From Marinobacter segnicrescens (GTDB lineage Bacteria > Pseudomonadota > Gammaproteobacteria > Pseudomonadales > Oleiphilaceae), in assembly GCF_900111555.1 (NCBI RefSeq), contig NZ_FOHZ01000002.1, positions 278,195-342,194 on the forward strand: a DNA stretch of 64,000 nucleotides, written 5' to 3'. Shown in pieces: positions 19,226-26,941 of the stretch. Position numbers and translations under genes: made by a program. Position 1 is the stretch's first letter. The number at the start of each line of letters is the position of its first letter. The notes beneath the pieces were generated by a model. That model did no database searches. It was not told the origin of the DNA and saw only the letters and a list, made by a program, of their open reading frames with translations.

Positions 19226-20779
19226 TCAGCCAATATTTCGGCCCTTGCCTTTCCAGTGCTCTTCCTTGATCTTGAATTTCAGCAGCTTGCCGGCGCCGGA
19301 CATGGGCATCTCGGTCCGTACCTCAAAGCTGCGGGGGCACTTGTAGCCGGCAATGTGTTCCTTGCAGAAGGCAATAACATCAGCCTCATCCAGCTCGTGA
19401 CCGTCCCGCAGGACAATGGCCGCATGCACCCGTTCACCCCACTTCTCGTCGGGCACGCCGATGACGGCGCACTGGGATACGGCAGGGTGTTGCAGCAGGA
19501 CATCTTCCACTTCCACGGAATAGACGTTCTCGCCACCGGTAACAATCATGTCCTTGATCCGGTCCACCAGGAACAGGTAGCCGTCATCACTCATGTACCC
19601 GGCATCGCCGGTGTGCATCCAGCCGTCGCGGATCGCGTCACGGGTCTGCTCTTCCTTGTTCCAGTAGCCCTGCATGACCATGGGCCCGCGGGCGCAGATT
19701 TCACCAACCTGTCCCCGCTCCACCTCATTATCCATTGGATCGACAATGCGAATCTCGGCGATGTGAGTGGGGTTACCGGCAGACATCAGCTTGTCGTGCT
19801 GGGCCGGGTCGGCGTGCACTTCCGGAAGCAGCATGGTGACCGTGGGCGAAAGCTCGGTCATGCCGTACATCTGCAGGAAATCCGCATTGGGCAGCTTGGC
19901 CATGGCTCGCTTGAGCAGGGCGCTGTCCATGGGCGAGGCGCCGTAGATCAGGCAGCGCAGGGAACTGGTGTCGTGCTTGTCAAAGTCCGGATGGTCCAGC
20001 ACCGCCCGCAGCATGGTGGGCACCAGGAAGGTCTCCACTACCGTTTCCCGTTCGATAGCCTCGATCACCGGAAGCGGCTCGAAGCGAGGCAGGATAACGT
20101 GGGTGCCACCACGAATGGAAAGCTGAACGATAAGGCCTATGCCTGCCACATGGAAGAAAGGTGCTGCTTGCAGCCCCACAATGCGGTCACGGCGGCAGGC
20201 GGGGATGACCGTGCTCAGGGCGCTCAGGTAAAGATTGCCGTGGCTGAGCATGACACCCTTGGGCTTGCCCGTGGTGCCACCGGTATAGAGGATGCCGGCC
20301 AGGTCCTTGTCACGACGACCGGCATCCGGCACCGGGCTGGCACCAGCCATCAGGCTTTCCAGGTCTTCACAACCCTCCGGCGCTGTGCCCTCTCCCATAT
20401 AGACTACGGTCTTGAGGGCAGAGGATTTCGCCTTTACCGTCTCGATTAACGGCGCGAACTCGTCATCCACGAACAGAATCTGCGTGTCGCAGTCATCCAG
20501 GGAGTAGGCAATCTCCGGGGCGCTCCAGCGGATGTTGACGGTATTGAACACGCCGCCACCCCAGAGTGAGGCGAAAACCGTCTCCATATAGCGGTCTGAA
20601 TTCAGGCCAAGGATACCTACCCGGTCACCCTCGCCCATGCCGAGCTTCTGCAACACACCCGCGAGGCGAGCAACGCGGTCGGTGAGCTGGGCCCAGGTCT
20701 GGCGGCGGTTTCCGAATACCACCGCCTCGTCATTGGGGTATTCACGAACGGCCTTATGGAGAAATTGCGTCAGGTACAT
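19226..20779 (-). CDS. AMP-forming fatty acyl-CoA ligase
   Basis: This 517-residue ANL ligase has LYTGGTTGKPKG at about residues 164-175, the TGD motif (MHTGDAGYMSDDGYLF), the hinge DRIKDMIVTGGENVYSVEVE and a C-terminal SGAGKLLKFKI carrying the catalytic lysine. The GGENVYS form is typical of FadD3/FadK-like medium- and long-chain ligases. I start at the ATG 20777-20779; the extension to 20905 contains the operator and would abolish it. It is transcribed alone from its own TCGTC-N6-GACGA promoter, between the two TRAP receptor genes, so receptor and ligase are probably induced by the same compound. Confidence 0.88.
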   Translation of the reverse strand: MYLTQFLHKAVREYPNDEAVVFGNRRQTWAQLTDRVARLAGVLQKLGMGEGDRVGILGLNSDRYMETVFASLWGGGVFNTVNIRWSAPEIAYSLDDCDTQILFVDDEFAPLIETVKAKSSALKTVVYMGEGTAPEGCEDLESLMAGASPVPDAGRRDKDLAGILYTGGTTGKPKGVMLSHGNLYLSALSTVIPACRRDRIVGLQAAPFFHVAGIGLIVQLSIRGGTHVILPRFEPLPVIEAIERETVVETFLVPTMLRAVLDHPDFDKHDTSSLRCLIYGASPMDSALLKRAMAKLPNADFLQMYGMTELSPTVTMLLPEVHADPAQHDKLMSAGNPTHIAEIRIVDPMDNEVERGQVGEICARGPMVMQGYWNKEEQTRDAIRDGWMHTGDAGYMSDDGYLFLVDRIKDMIVTGGENVYSVEVEDVLLQHPAVSQCAVIGVPDEKWGERVHAAIVLRDGHELDEADVIAFCKEHIAGYKCPRSFEVRTEMPMSGAGKLLKFKIKEEHWKGKGRNIG

Positions 20780-20828
20780 GGGTGAGGTCTCTTGCTGTTT
20801 TTGTAAAGTGCTGGAACGGTTGGGAGTG

Positions 20829-20873
20829 ATAGTGCCAAGGGGGAACGCAAATCGGCGTCGTCGGTACAGACGA
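20829..20873 (-). promoter_or_regulatory. Operator site 2 and -10 for the acyl-CoA ligase gene
   Basis: TCGTC-GGTACA-GACGA at 20858-20873 is followed after 23 bp by CACTAT at 20829-20834 on the minus strand. The ligase start is 79 bp below the repeat. Confidence 0.72.
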
Positions 20874-20923
20874 AATTGGACCGGAAATAAGGGAAGGGCA
20901 GGCAAAAGAGGTTGGAGAGTGAG

Positions 20924-20952
20924 GCTTCCCCTTCTGCCAGAGAAGGGGAAGC
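20924..20952 (-). terminator. Stem-loop after the TRAP receptor 2 gene
   Basis: GCTTCCCCTTCT at 20924-20935 and AGAAGGGGAAGC at 20941-20952 form a perfect 12-bp stem with a 5-base loop, 20 bp after the stop of the receptor gene at 20972. No T-run follows, so termination may be incomplete. Confidence 0.55.
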
Positions 20953-20971
20953 AAACGCGATGGGGCCGGTA

Positions 20972-22126
20972 TTACTGGCTGTACTGACTCACATCCACTT
21001 TCGAATAAATCTCGTTCCAGTACAGGTCCGCCAGGTCATCGGCGTTATCGATGCCTTCCACCAGGCCTGCCCACTTGGTCAGCAGGGAGCGGAAACTGTC
21101 GATAACCAGGTCTGCGCCCACAACGCCGTACCGCTCTTCATAGCGCTCTACGATCGTGTCCAGGTCATTGCGGATGAACTCCTCTGTCACCTGAACCAGC
21201 TCTTCGGAGGGCTGATGTACGGTAATGCCGCTGTCACCCGCATTTTCCATCTCACGGGTGGCACTGAGCTGATATTCCCAGCTGATGTCGGCCCCCAGAA
21301 CCGCCGTGGCCTTGAGGACATGGCGACGCTGCTCTTCCGTCAGGCTGTTCCACACATCCTGGCTGACATTGTTGACCGCGGTTGCCCCGTAGACACCACC
21401 AGGAACCTTCACGGTAATGTCGGAAGTCACTTCCTTCAGCTTGAAGATGTCCAGCTCCGTCGGGGAGCTCAGGGTGCAGTCAAGCACACCCTGGTTGAGG
21501 GCTTCGTAGGTTTCGGCAATGGACATGGAAACCGGTGTGGCGCCGACCTTTCCCGCCCACCTCGCCCAGTGGGCGCCAGCCGTACGGAAACGCTTGCCCT
21601 TGACCTGCTCCATGTTGGTTACCGGCTGGTTGCACAGCAGGAAATAGGCCGTACTGGCCGAGCCACCGGTAAATACCTGGTTCTGGGCAGCAAATTCCTC
21701 GATGCATTCCGGACAGTCGTTCATGATGAATTCAGACATGGCCCCTACATAGGCAAGGCCGGCGTGACTGGGCGCCACGTCCACCAGTTCGGTCAGCATG
21801 CTCAGCTCACCAACGAGGTTGGTAACCGGGAACTCGCTTGGATAATAGGACAGCAGGATAAACCCGGAATCCGCCATGCCATCCCGGATACCTGGCGAAG
21901 TTTCCAGGAAGCTGAGCAGCGAGCCGGCGTAGACCTTCGCTTTCAGGTCACCACCGGAAATTTCTTCCAGGGCCTTGGCGTAGACCTCGGCAGAGTTGGC
22001 ACCAATAGAGTTGGGGGGATAGCCCGTTGCGTGGGAGATGGTGGTGGCGTTGGCACCAGCGGTAAGCATCATGCTGCCAAGCGCCAGTGGCGCTGCGAAT
22101 TGCTGAATGGCCTTGCGTAATGTCAT
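20972..22126 (-). CDS. TRAP transporter solute-binding protein (DctP-type), receptor 2
   Basis: This 384-residue periplasmic receptor has a signal peptide (MTLRKAIQQFAAPLALGSMM, cleavage around ANA) and the same core as receptor 1: SHATGYPPNSIGA, GIRDGMADSGF, CNQPVTNMEQVKGKRFR and LDC. It is about as long as receptor 1 and looks like a duplicate from which it has diverged. I use the ATG at 22124-22126 because GGAGG lies six bases upstream; longer starts lack this. Its promoter carries its own operator copy at 22229. A perfect stem-loop follows the stop. No permease genes are linked. Confidence 0.88.
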   Translation of the reverse strand: MTLRKAIQQFAAPLALGSMMLTAGANATTISHATGYPPNSIGANSAEVYAKALEEISGGDLKAKVYAGSLLSFLETSPGIRDGMADSGFILLSYYPSEFPVTNLVGELSMLTELVDVAPSHAGLAYVGAMSEFIMNDCPECIEEFAAQNQVFTGGSASTAYFLLCNQPVTNMEQVKGKRFRTAGAHWARWAGKVGATPVSMSIAETYEALNQGVLDCTLSSPTELDIFKLKEVTSDITVKVPGGVYGATAVNNVSQDVWNSLTEEQRRHVLKATAVLGADISWEYQLSATREMENAGDSGITVHQPSEELVQVTEEFIRNDLDTIVERYEERYGVVGADLVIDSFRSLLTKWAGLVEGIDNADDLADLYWNEIYSKVDVSQYSQ

Positions 22127-22202
22127 GGGAACCTCCGGGTTCATCTTCGGCGCGTTTTGGTTACGGCGCCTGTTTGTTGTTTTTCGAACAGCCTGCTTCA
22201 GC

Positions 22203-22244
22203 TTATTACTGACATCCTGAACCATCCCCCGTCGGATACGACGA
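22203..22244 (-). promoter_or_regulatory. Operator site 3 (one mismatch) for the TRAP receptor 2 gene
   Basis: CCGTC-GGATAC-GACGA at 22229-22244 differs from the consensus at one outer base. TAATAA stands 20 bp on at 22203-22208, a weaker -10 match than at the other sites. The start codon is 103 bp below the repeat. Confidence 0.6.
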
Positions 22245-22258
22245 ATTATTGAACAGAT

Positions 22259-22292
22259 AAAAAAAACGATGCCGGCGAACCGGCATCGTTTT
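22259..22292 (-). terminator. Rho-independent terminator of the kinase/dehydrogenase operon
   Basis: AACGATGCCGG and CCGGCATCGTT pair around a CGAA loop (stem 22265-22275 with 22280-22290). On the minus strand the stem is followed by eight T. It lies 24 bp after the stop of the dehydrogenase gene at 22316 and is the clearest terminator in the window. Confidence 0.88.
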
Positions 22293-22315
22293 CATTACCC
22301 GACTTCGGATGGGTA

Positions 22316-23593
22316 CTAGTGCTTGTTCGGCCCCAGGTAACCAAACAGGAAGGCCCCCACCTTGCGCTTCTGGATTTCCTCAGAGCCTTCGGTAATGCGG
22401 TAACGGCGGTGGTGCCGGTAGATGTGCTCGAACGGCTTGTGGCGGGAATAGCCAATGCCACCATGGACCTGCATGGCCTGGTCGGCTGCCTGGCAGCACA
22501 GTCGGTTGGACCAGAAGTTACACATGGCCACCTTGTCTGAGATCTGCTTGGCCACTTCCGGCTTGGACATCTGATCCATTTCCCAGGCAGTCTTGCGGAT
22601 CAGCAGACGGAGCATCTCCACCTGGGTGGCCAGTTCCACCATGGGGAACTGGATACCCTGGTTGCGGGCAAGCTCCTGGCCGAAAGGTTTACGTTCGCGA
22701 GCGTATTTCACGCTCTCGCGGATGCAATAGTCCGCCGCGCCAAGGCTGGAGGCTGCCTGGCGGATACGGTTCTCATGGACAAAGTGCTGGGCAATGGCCA
22801 GGCCACCGTCCATGGGGCCGAACACGGCGGCTTCCGGCACCCAGACGTTGGTAAAGCTGACCCGGGGATGGTCGGTGGGCATATTGAAAGTCCACAGATA
22901 CTCTTCCACCTTTACCCCGTCGGCATCAGACGGCACGATCAGGGCGGTGATCCCCTTCGCATCGCCATCCTTGCCACTGGTGCGCACGAAGGTGACACAG
23001 TGGGTGGCGGTGTGCATGCCGGTGGTCCACATTTTTTCGCCGTTGATCAGCCAGCCATCAACCCCGTCCCGCTTTTCGGGTACCGCGCGGGTTTCCATAT
23101 GGGTGGCGTCCGAACCATGCTCCGGTTCGGTGAGGCCGAAGGCCAGCTGATACTCTTCATTAAGCATCTTGTCGACGAACTCGGCGTACTGCTCCTTTGT
23201 ACCAAAATCGCGGAATAGCAGAACGAAGGGGTTATTGGCCACGATGGAGTGCTCGTTCTGCAGGTCGTTATGCAGGCCGAGACCCTTTGCGGCGAGGTGC
23301 TCTCGGATCACCGTCATTGCCAGGTTGGAACCGTCCTTGCCCCCGAAATCCGATGGCAGCGGGAAGCGCAGGTGACCCGCTTCGTCTGCCACGCGCCGCG
23401 CTTCCTTGAGCAGGTCCTCCCATTCTTTACGAGGCAGGCCACCGCCCTCGAAATCGGTACGGGCCCATTCACGACGGTGATCGAAGAAACGGATATTGTC
23501 GTCTTTCTGTTCCAGTGGCTTGATCTTCTGTTCGATAAACTGGTCCAGTTCCGCCAGGTAGTCAGTCAGTTCTTTTGGCAGGTTAAAATCCAT
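22316..23593 (-). CDS. Acyl-CoA dehydrogenase-family protein (LvaC/ACAD11-like)
   Basis: This 425-residue protein has the acyl-CoA dehydrogenase fold: FGLTEPEHGSDATHM in the middle domain, NGEKMWTTGMHTATH, ARERKPFGQELARNQGIQ, and a C-terminal VHGGIGYSRHKPFEHIYRHH. It is the last gene of a four-gene operon (crotonase, phosphotransferase, small DUF6285-type protein, this). The gene trio kinase, small protein, dehydrogenase matches lvaA-lvaB-lvaC of Pseudomonas putida levulinate degradation, where LvaC works on a 4-phosphoacyl-CoA rather than as a plain dehydrogenase. That role is my inference from gene order and family. Its mRNA ends at a strong terminator. Confidence 0.85.
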   Translation of the reverse strand: MDFNLPKELTDYLAELDQFIEQKIKPLEQKDDNIRFFDHRREWARTDFEGGGLPRKEWEDLLKEARRVADEAGHLRFPLPSDFGGKDGSNLAMTVIREHLAAKGLGLHNDLQNEHSIVANNPFVLLFRDFGTKEQYAEFVDKMLNEEYQLAFGLTEPEHGSDATHMETRAVPEKRDGVDGWLINGEKMWTTGMHTATHCVTFVRTSGKDGDAKGITALIVPSDADGVKVEEYLWTFNMPTDHPRVSFTNVWVPEAAVFGPMDGGLAIAQHFVHENRIRQAASSLGAADYCIRESVKYARERKPFGQELARNQGIQFPMVELATQVEMLRLLIRKTAWEMDQMSKPEVAKQISDKVAMCNFWSNRLCCQAADQAMQVHGGIGYSRHKPFEHIYRHHRRYRITEGSEEIQKRKVGAFLFGYLGPNKH

Positions 23594-23624
23594 CAGAGCT
23601 CTCCAGGAATGTTAGAAAAAGCTT

Positions 23625-24044
23625 TTACAAATGAGGGTGCTGTGCGGGTGTCGCCGCCCGGAACGCGGCCCATTCCTCGCGGGCACGCCGGTATCCGGAA
23701 TATTTCGGCTGGTCTACTCCCACCTTTGCCAGGGTAGTGAGCCACAGGTAATCCCGAAGGCGGGGGTCGTCCGGCGTCAGGTTGCCTGAGGCAATCAGCT
23801 GACACAGCTCGGCCGTCTGGCCAGCCAGGGTGCCCTTCTTGCCGATCAGTTGGGTTAGCAGTTCACGTTCATCGTGAACGCCATCCCTGCCGGCCTGTTC
23901 CAGGTGCCGACGGACCATGCCCAGCACATTGGTGGATACCCGTGCACGAAAGGCCCCGGCAGCGTCCAGTTGTGGCATGACTTCGTCTTTCAGGAAGGCC
24001 TCCACGGAGGCCAGCAAGGCGGTGTTGTCCGGTAGATCCTGCAT
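23625..24044 (-). CDS. DUF6285-type small protein (LvaB-like)
   Basis: This is a 139-residue acidic-to-neutral soluble protein with no membrane segment. It reads as largely helical (VEAFLKDEVMPQLDAAGAF near the N-terminus). I recognise it as the small protein that commonly follows aminoglycoside-phosphotransferase-like kinases in acyl-CoA operons, DUF6285 in my memory. In levulinate degraders LvaB is needed for the kinase LvaA to work. It sits 61 bp after the kinase gene and 31 bp before the dehydrogenase gene, consistent with an accessory subunit. It has no catalytic motif that I can see. Confidence 0.72.
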   Translation of the reverse strand: MQDLPDNTALLASVEAFLKDEVMPQLDAAGAFRARVSTNVLGMVRRHLEQAGRDGVHDERELLTQLIGKKGTLAGQTAELCQLIASGNLTPDDPRLRDYLWLTTLAKVGVDQPKYSGYRRAREEWAAFRAATPAQHPHL

Positions 24045-24105
24045 GGGTTCACTCTTTCCAGGGTTCAGGCCTGTCAGGGGTTCAGGCCGTTCAGGGGTCA
24101 GGGGA

Positions 24106-25134
24106 TCAGGAATTCAGGGGTACCAGTTCACGGAGCAGGTCCACCTCGGTTTCTGACGCCCGGCGTCCGATGGCACCCCGCTCCGGGGAAGTGTCATGGC
24201 CGGCCACGAACGACGCAGCCATGCTCTGGCACATGATGCCCCAGCGCAGGGTTCCCAGGATTTCCCAGAAACGAACACGCTGCGGATCAGGCCGCTGCCC
24301 ACTGGCGGCTTCGTAGCCATCAAACAGTTGCTCGCGGGTGCCGAAGCCACCGACCGGCTGATCGATGTTGCCGAAACGCCAGGAGTTCACACACAGCCAG
24401 CCAAGGTCGGCCATGGGGTCGCCAAGGAAGGCCAGCTCCCAGTCCAGCACAGAGGCCAGGCCGCGCTCATCCACCATCAGGTTGCCGTGGCGGAAATCGC
24501 CATGAACCAGGGTCAGTGCCTTCGGTGTTTCAGGCAGGTTGTCCCTCAGCCAGCGAAAGGCCAGTTCGAAGATCGGCCGTGACTCACCGTACCCCTGATA
24601 TTCCCGATAAAGGCTTTCCACCATGTCTCCGGGAGTCAGGGAGTTGAGGAAGATGAAGTCATCCACCGGCAAGCGATGGATCTCGGCCAGGACCTCGCCG
24701 CACTGGCGCGCCAGTATGTCCCGGGCTGCTGCGTACTGTTCGCCTTTAAGAATCTTCGGCGGCAGGGTTTCACCCTCCACCCGGGCCATCAGGTAGCCAC
24801 TGCCCAGCCTGTCACCTGGCTGCAGTATCTCGTGGACCCGGGGCACCGGCACACCACCCTCCCCGGCCCGTATGACCAGGCGCGCCTCGTCGTCCAGCTG
24901 CATGACGTTTTCAGCATCCTGGTTCCAGCTACTCGCCTGGCGCAGGATCATGGACAACCGATCCGTATCCGTTACCACATCGAAGGACCACATCTGCTGA
25001 TTGGCACCACCGGTGAGACGACTCAGGTTCTCGACGCGGGCACCAGGGTGCAGGCGTTGCACCACCCGGGTCAGCTTCTGAGCCATATCCTCCCCGTTGG
25101 CGGGGCCTTGCAGATCATGTGCGGGTTCGGCCAT
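24106..25134 (-). CDS. Phosphotransferase-family kinase (APH fold; LvaA/ACAD10-11 kinase-like)
   Basis: This 342-residue protein has the aminoglycoside-phosphotransferase/choline-kinase fold: LTGGANQQMWSFDV as the nucleotide loop, ILRQAS with the ATP-binding lysine replaced by arginine, the Brenner motif LVHGDFRHGNLMVDE (catalytic aspartate) and LDWELAFLGDPMADLGWL (metal-binding aspartate). Proteins of this family encoded next to acyl-CoA dehydrogenases phosphorylate the 4-hydroxyl of 4-hydroxyacyl-CoA (LvaA in bacteria, the kinase domain of human ACAD10/11). It is second in the operon after the crotonase at 25192. The precise acyl chain is not evident. Confidence 0.82.
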   Translation of the reverse strand: MAEPAHDLQGPANGEDMAQKLTRVVQRLHPGARVENLSRLTGGANQQMWSFDVVTDTDRLSMILRQASSWNQDAENVMQLDDEARLVIRAGEGGVPVPRVHEILQPGDRLGSGYLMARVEGETLPPKILKGEQYAAARDILARQCGEVLAEIHRLPVDDFIFLNSLTPGDMVESLYREYQGYGESRPIFELAFRWLRDNLPETPKALTLVHGDFRHGNLMVDERGLASVLDWELAFLGDPMADLGWLCVNSWRFGNIDQPVGGFGTREQLFDGYEAASGQRPDPQRVRFWEILGTLRWGIMCQSMAASFVAGHDTSPERGAIGRRASETEVDLLRELVPLNS

Positions 25135-25191
25135 GGCTTGGTTACTCCCCGTGGTTACGATGGTAAACAGGTCGTCGGATCCGGTAACCGG

Positions 25192-25959
25192 TCACTTACC
25201 CTTGTTCTTGAAGCGGGCAATAGCCTCACGGGATTCGTCGCTCTGCAGGCAACGTTTCTGCACGATCGCTTCCGCCTGGAAGATCTCATCGTAGGATGCG
25301 GTGGCCGCCTGGCGCAGTAGCGCCTTCGCTTCGGCCGTCGCGATGGCTGAGCGCTCGCACAGGGTCGCGGCAATGTCCGCGGCAGCCTGCTCGGTCTGGT
25401 CCTGGGGCACCACGGTTCGGGCCAGGCCCAGCGCCAGGCATTCCTGGGCACTGATGCTGCCACCCTCGGTAATCAGGGCAAAGGCGCGGTGGTAACCCAG
25501 CGTCTGGAACAGTAGCCAGGTGGCGCCGCCATCCGGCACTAGCCCGATATGGCTGAAGGCCATGTAGATGCGCGACTCTTCCGCCATGACCACCTGGTCG
25601 CAGCTCATCAGCACTGAGGCGCCAACGCCGGCAGCAACGCCCGGGGCCACGCCGATCACCGGCTTGGGCATGTTCTGGATGGTATCCAGGATGGGTTTGT
25701 AAGACTCCAGCAACTGCTGGGTGACATCGGACTTGTCCGGAGAGTTGTCCTCCAGCAGGTCAGCACCGGCGCAGAAAGCACGACCATTGGCGGCCAGTAC
25801 CACTACCTTGATGGCGTCGTCATCGGCGGCCTGACGCAGGGCAGCAGCCAGGTCACGGCGCAGATCTTCGTTAAAGGCATTGAGGGAGTCCGGGCGATTC
25901 ATGTGAATCCAGGCGACGGCATCACGGGCCTGGTATTCGACGGCGGTGTAGTTGCTCAT
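25192..25959 (-). CDS. Enoyl-CoA hydratase/isomerase (crotonase), PaaG-like active site
   Basis: This 255-residue crotonase has the oxyanion-hole segment NGRAFCAGADLLED and GVAPGVAAGVGASVLMSCD. At the catalytic loop it reads GLVPDGGATWLL: an aspartate stands where hydratases carry glutamate, as in PaaG-type isomerases. Isomerisation, for example from a 3-enoyl- to a 2-enoyl-CoA, is therefore more likely than plain hydration; this is inference. The start at 25959 has AAGGAG eight bases upstream; the frame extends to 26058 but would run through the operator. It heads the operon that continues with kinase, DUF6285 protein and dehydrogenase. Confidence 0.86.
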   Translation of the reverse strand: MSNYTAVEYQARDAVAWIHMNRPDSLNAFNEDLRRDLAAALRQAADDDAIKVVVLAANGRAFCAGADLLEDNSPDKSDVTQQLLESYKPILDTIQNMPKPVIGVAPGVAAGVGASVLMSCDQVVMAEESRIYMAFSHIGLVPDGGATWLLFQTLGYHRAFALITEGGSISAQECLALGLARTVVPQDQTEQAAADIAATLCERSAIATAEAKALLRQAATASYDEIFQAEAIVQKRCLQSDESREAIARFKNKGK

Positions 25960-25983
25960 GGGGCATTCTCCTTGTTTTTCTCC

Positions 25984-26027
25984 ATCCTCGGCCCGAAGCG
26001 CTTTCGGAGCATCGTCTGAACCGACGA
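25984..26027 (-). promoter_or_regulatory. Operator site 4 for the crotonase/kinase/dehydrogenase operon
   Basis: TCGTC-TGAACC-GACGA at 26012-26027, then 22 bp, then GAGGAT at 25984-25989 on the minus strand as a weak -10. The start codon is 53 bp below the repeat. A second repeat for the divergent SDR gene lies 22 bp away at 26050. Confidence 0.68.
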
Positions 26028-26049
26028 ATCCGGTCGGGTGGGAGTGTTT

Positions 26050-26093
26050 TCGTCGCAAAGGACGATGTCTCCGGGCGCTGGCTGCGTCACGGT
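26050..26093 (+). promoter_or_regulatory. Operator site 5 for the divergent SDR-crotonase operon
   Basis: TCGTC-GCAAAG-GACGA at 26050-26065, then 22 bp, then CACGGT at 26088-26093, a weak -10. The SDR start is 64 bp on. Together with site 4 the 169-bp divergent gap holds one repeat for each direction. Confidence 0.66.
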
Positions 26094-26128
26094 GGCACGA
26101 TCACAAAAACCACAAGAGGATTGGCATC

Positions 26129-26932
26129 ATGAGCGATTCCCCCGCACGTAACGTGCAGCAACTGTTCGACCTGAAAGGCCGCACCGCACTGGTGACCGGC
26201 GGCTCCCGCGGGCTTGGCCTGCAGATGGCCCATGCCCTGGGTGAGGCCGGTGCAAAACTGGTGATCAGCTCCCGCAAGGAAGCCGACCTCAAGGAAGCCG
26301 CTGAGGAACTGCGGGCCGCCGGCCACGATGTCACTCCCATCGTCGCCAACCTGGCCAACGAGGACGATGTTATCGCCCTGGCCGACCAGGCCATTGCCAC
26401 CCTGGGCCATATAGATGTACTGGTGAACAACGCCGGAGCCACCTGGGGCGCGCCCGCCGAAGACTACCCCATGGACGGCTGGGACAAGGTGATGACCCTT
26501 AACGTGCGCAACCTGTTCCTGCTGACCCGTGAAGTGGCGAAAAAGAGCATGATTCCCCGCAAGTATGGCCGCGTCATCAATATCGCGTCCAACGCCGCCA
26601 TTGGCGGCAACCGGGACCTGATGACCGCCATCGGCTACAACACCAGCAAGGGTGCGGTAGTGACCTTCACCCGTGCGCTGGCCGCGGAATGGGGCATTCA
26701 CGGCATTACCGTCAACGCCATCGGCCCGGGCTATTTCCCCAGCAAGATGTCGAAGGGCCTGAAGGACCAGCACGGCGACGAAGGCCTGATCCGCAACGTC
26801 CCCCTTCGCCAGACCGGCGACGACGAGGCCCTCAAGGGCGCCACCGTCATGTTCGCCTCCGACGCCGGCAAGCACACCACCGGCCAGGTTCTCTACATCG
26901 ACGGCGGCTGTTCCGCCATGATCGCCGGATAA
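26129..26932 (+). CDS. Short-chain dehydrogenase/reductase (SDR)
   Basis: This 267-residue classical SDR has the cofactor motif TGGSRGLG at about residues 23-30, NNAG, and the catalytic YNTSK in the second half, with a C-terminal YIDGGCSAMI that closes the active site. It should oxidise a hydroxyacyl-CoA or reduce a ketoacyl-CoA with NAD(P)(H). AAGAGGA precedes the ATG; the longer frame crosses both operators. It is co-transcribed with the crotonase at 26942 (9-bp gap). Next to an LvaABC-like operon it could play the LvaD part, interconverting 4-oxo- and 4-hydroxyacyl-CoA, but this is a guess from context. Confidence 0.87.
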   Translation: MSDSPARNVQQLFDLKGRTALVTGGSRGLGLQMAHALGEAGAKLVISSRKEADLKEAAEELRAAGHDVTPIVANLANEDDVIALADQAIATLGHIDVLVNNAGATWGAPAEDYPMDGWDKVMTLNVRNLFLLTREVAKKSMIPRKYGRVINIASNAAIGGNRDLMTAIGYNTSKGAVVTFTRALAAEWGIHGITVNAIGPGYFPSKMSKGLKDQHGDEGLIRNVPLRQTGDDEALKGATVMFASDAGKHTTGQVLYIDGGCSAMIAG

Positions 26933-26941
26933 GGAGTTTCC

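Noticed and set aside
19205..20449. A 414-codon plus-strand open frame over the ligase gene
   Set aside because: It is antisense to a ligase with all ANL motifs, and its start lies within the operator region of the TRAP receptor gene.
24058..24120. Repeated TTCAGG words between kinase and DUF6285 genes
   Set aside because: The words are short, irregular and lie in a 61-bp gap; I see no structure beyond simple sequence.
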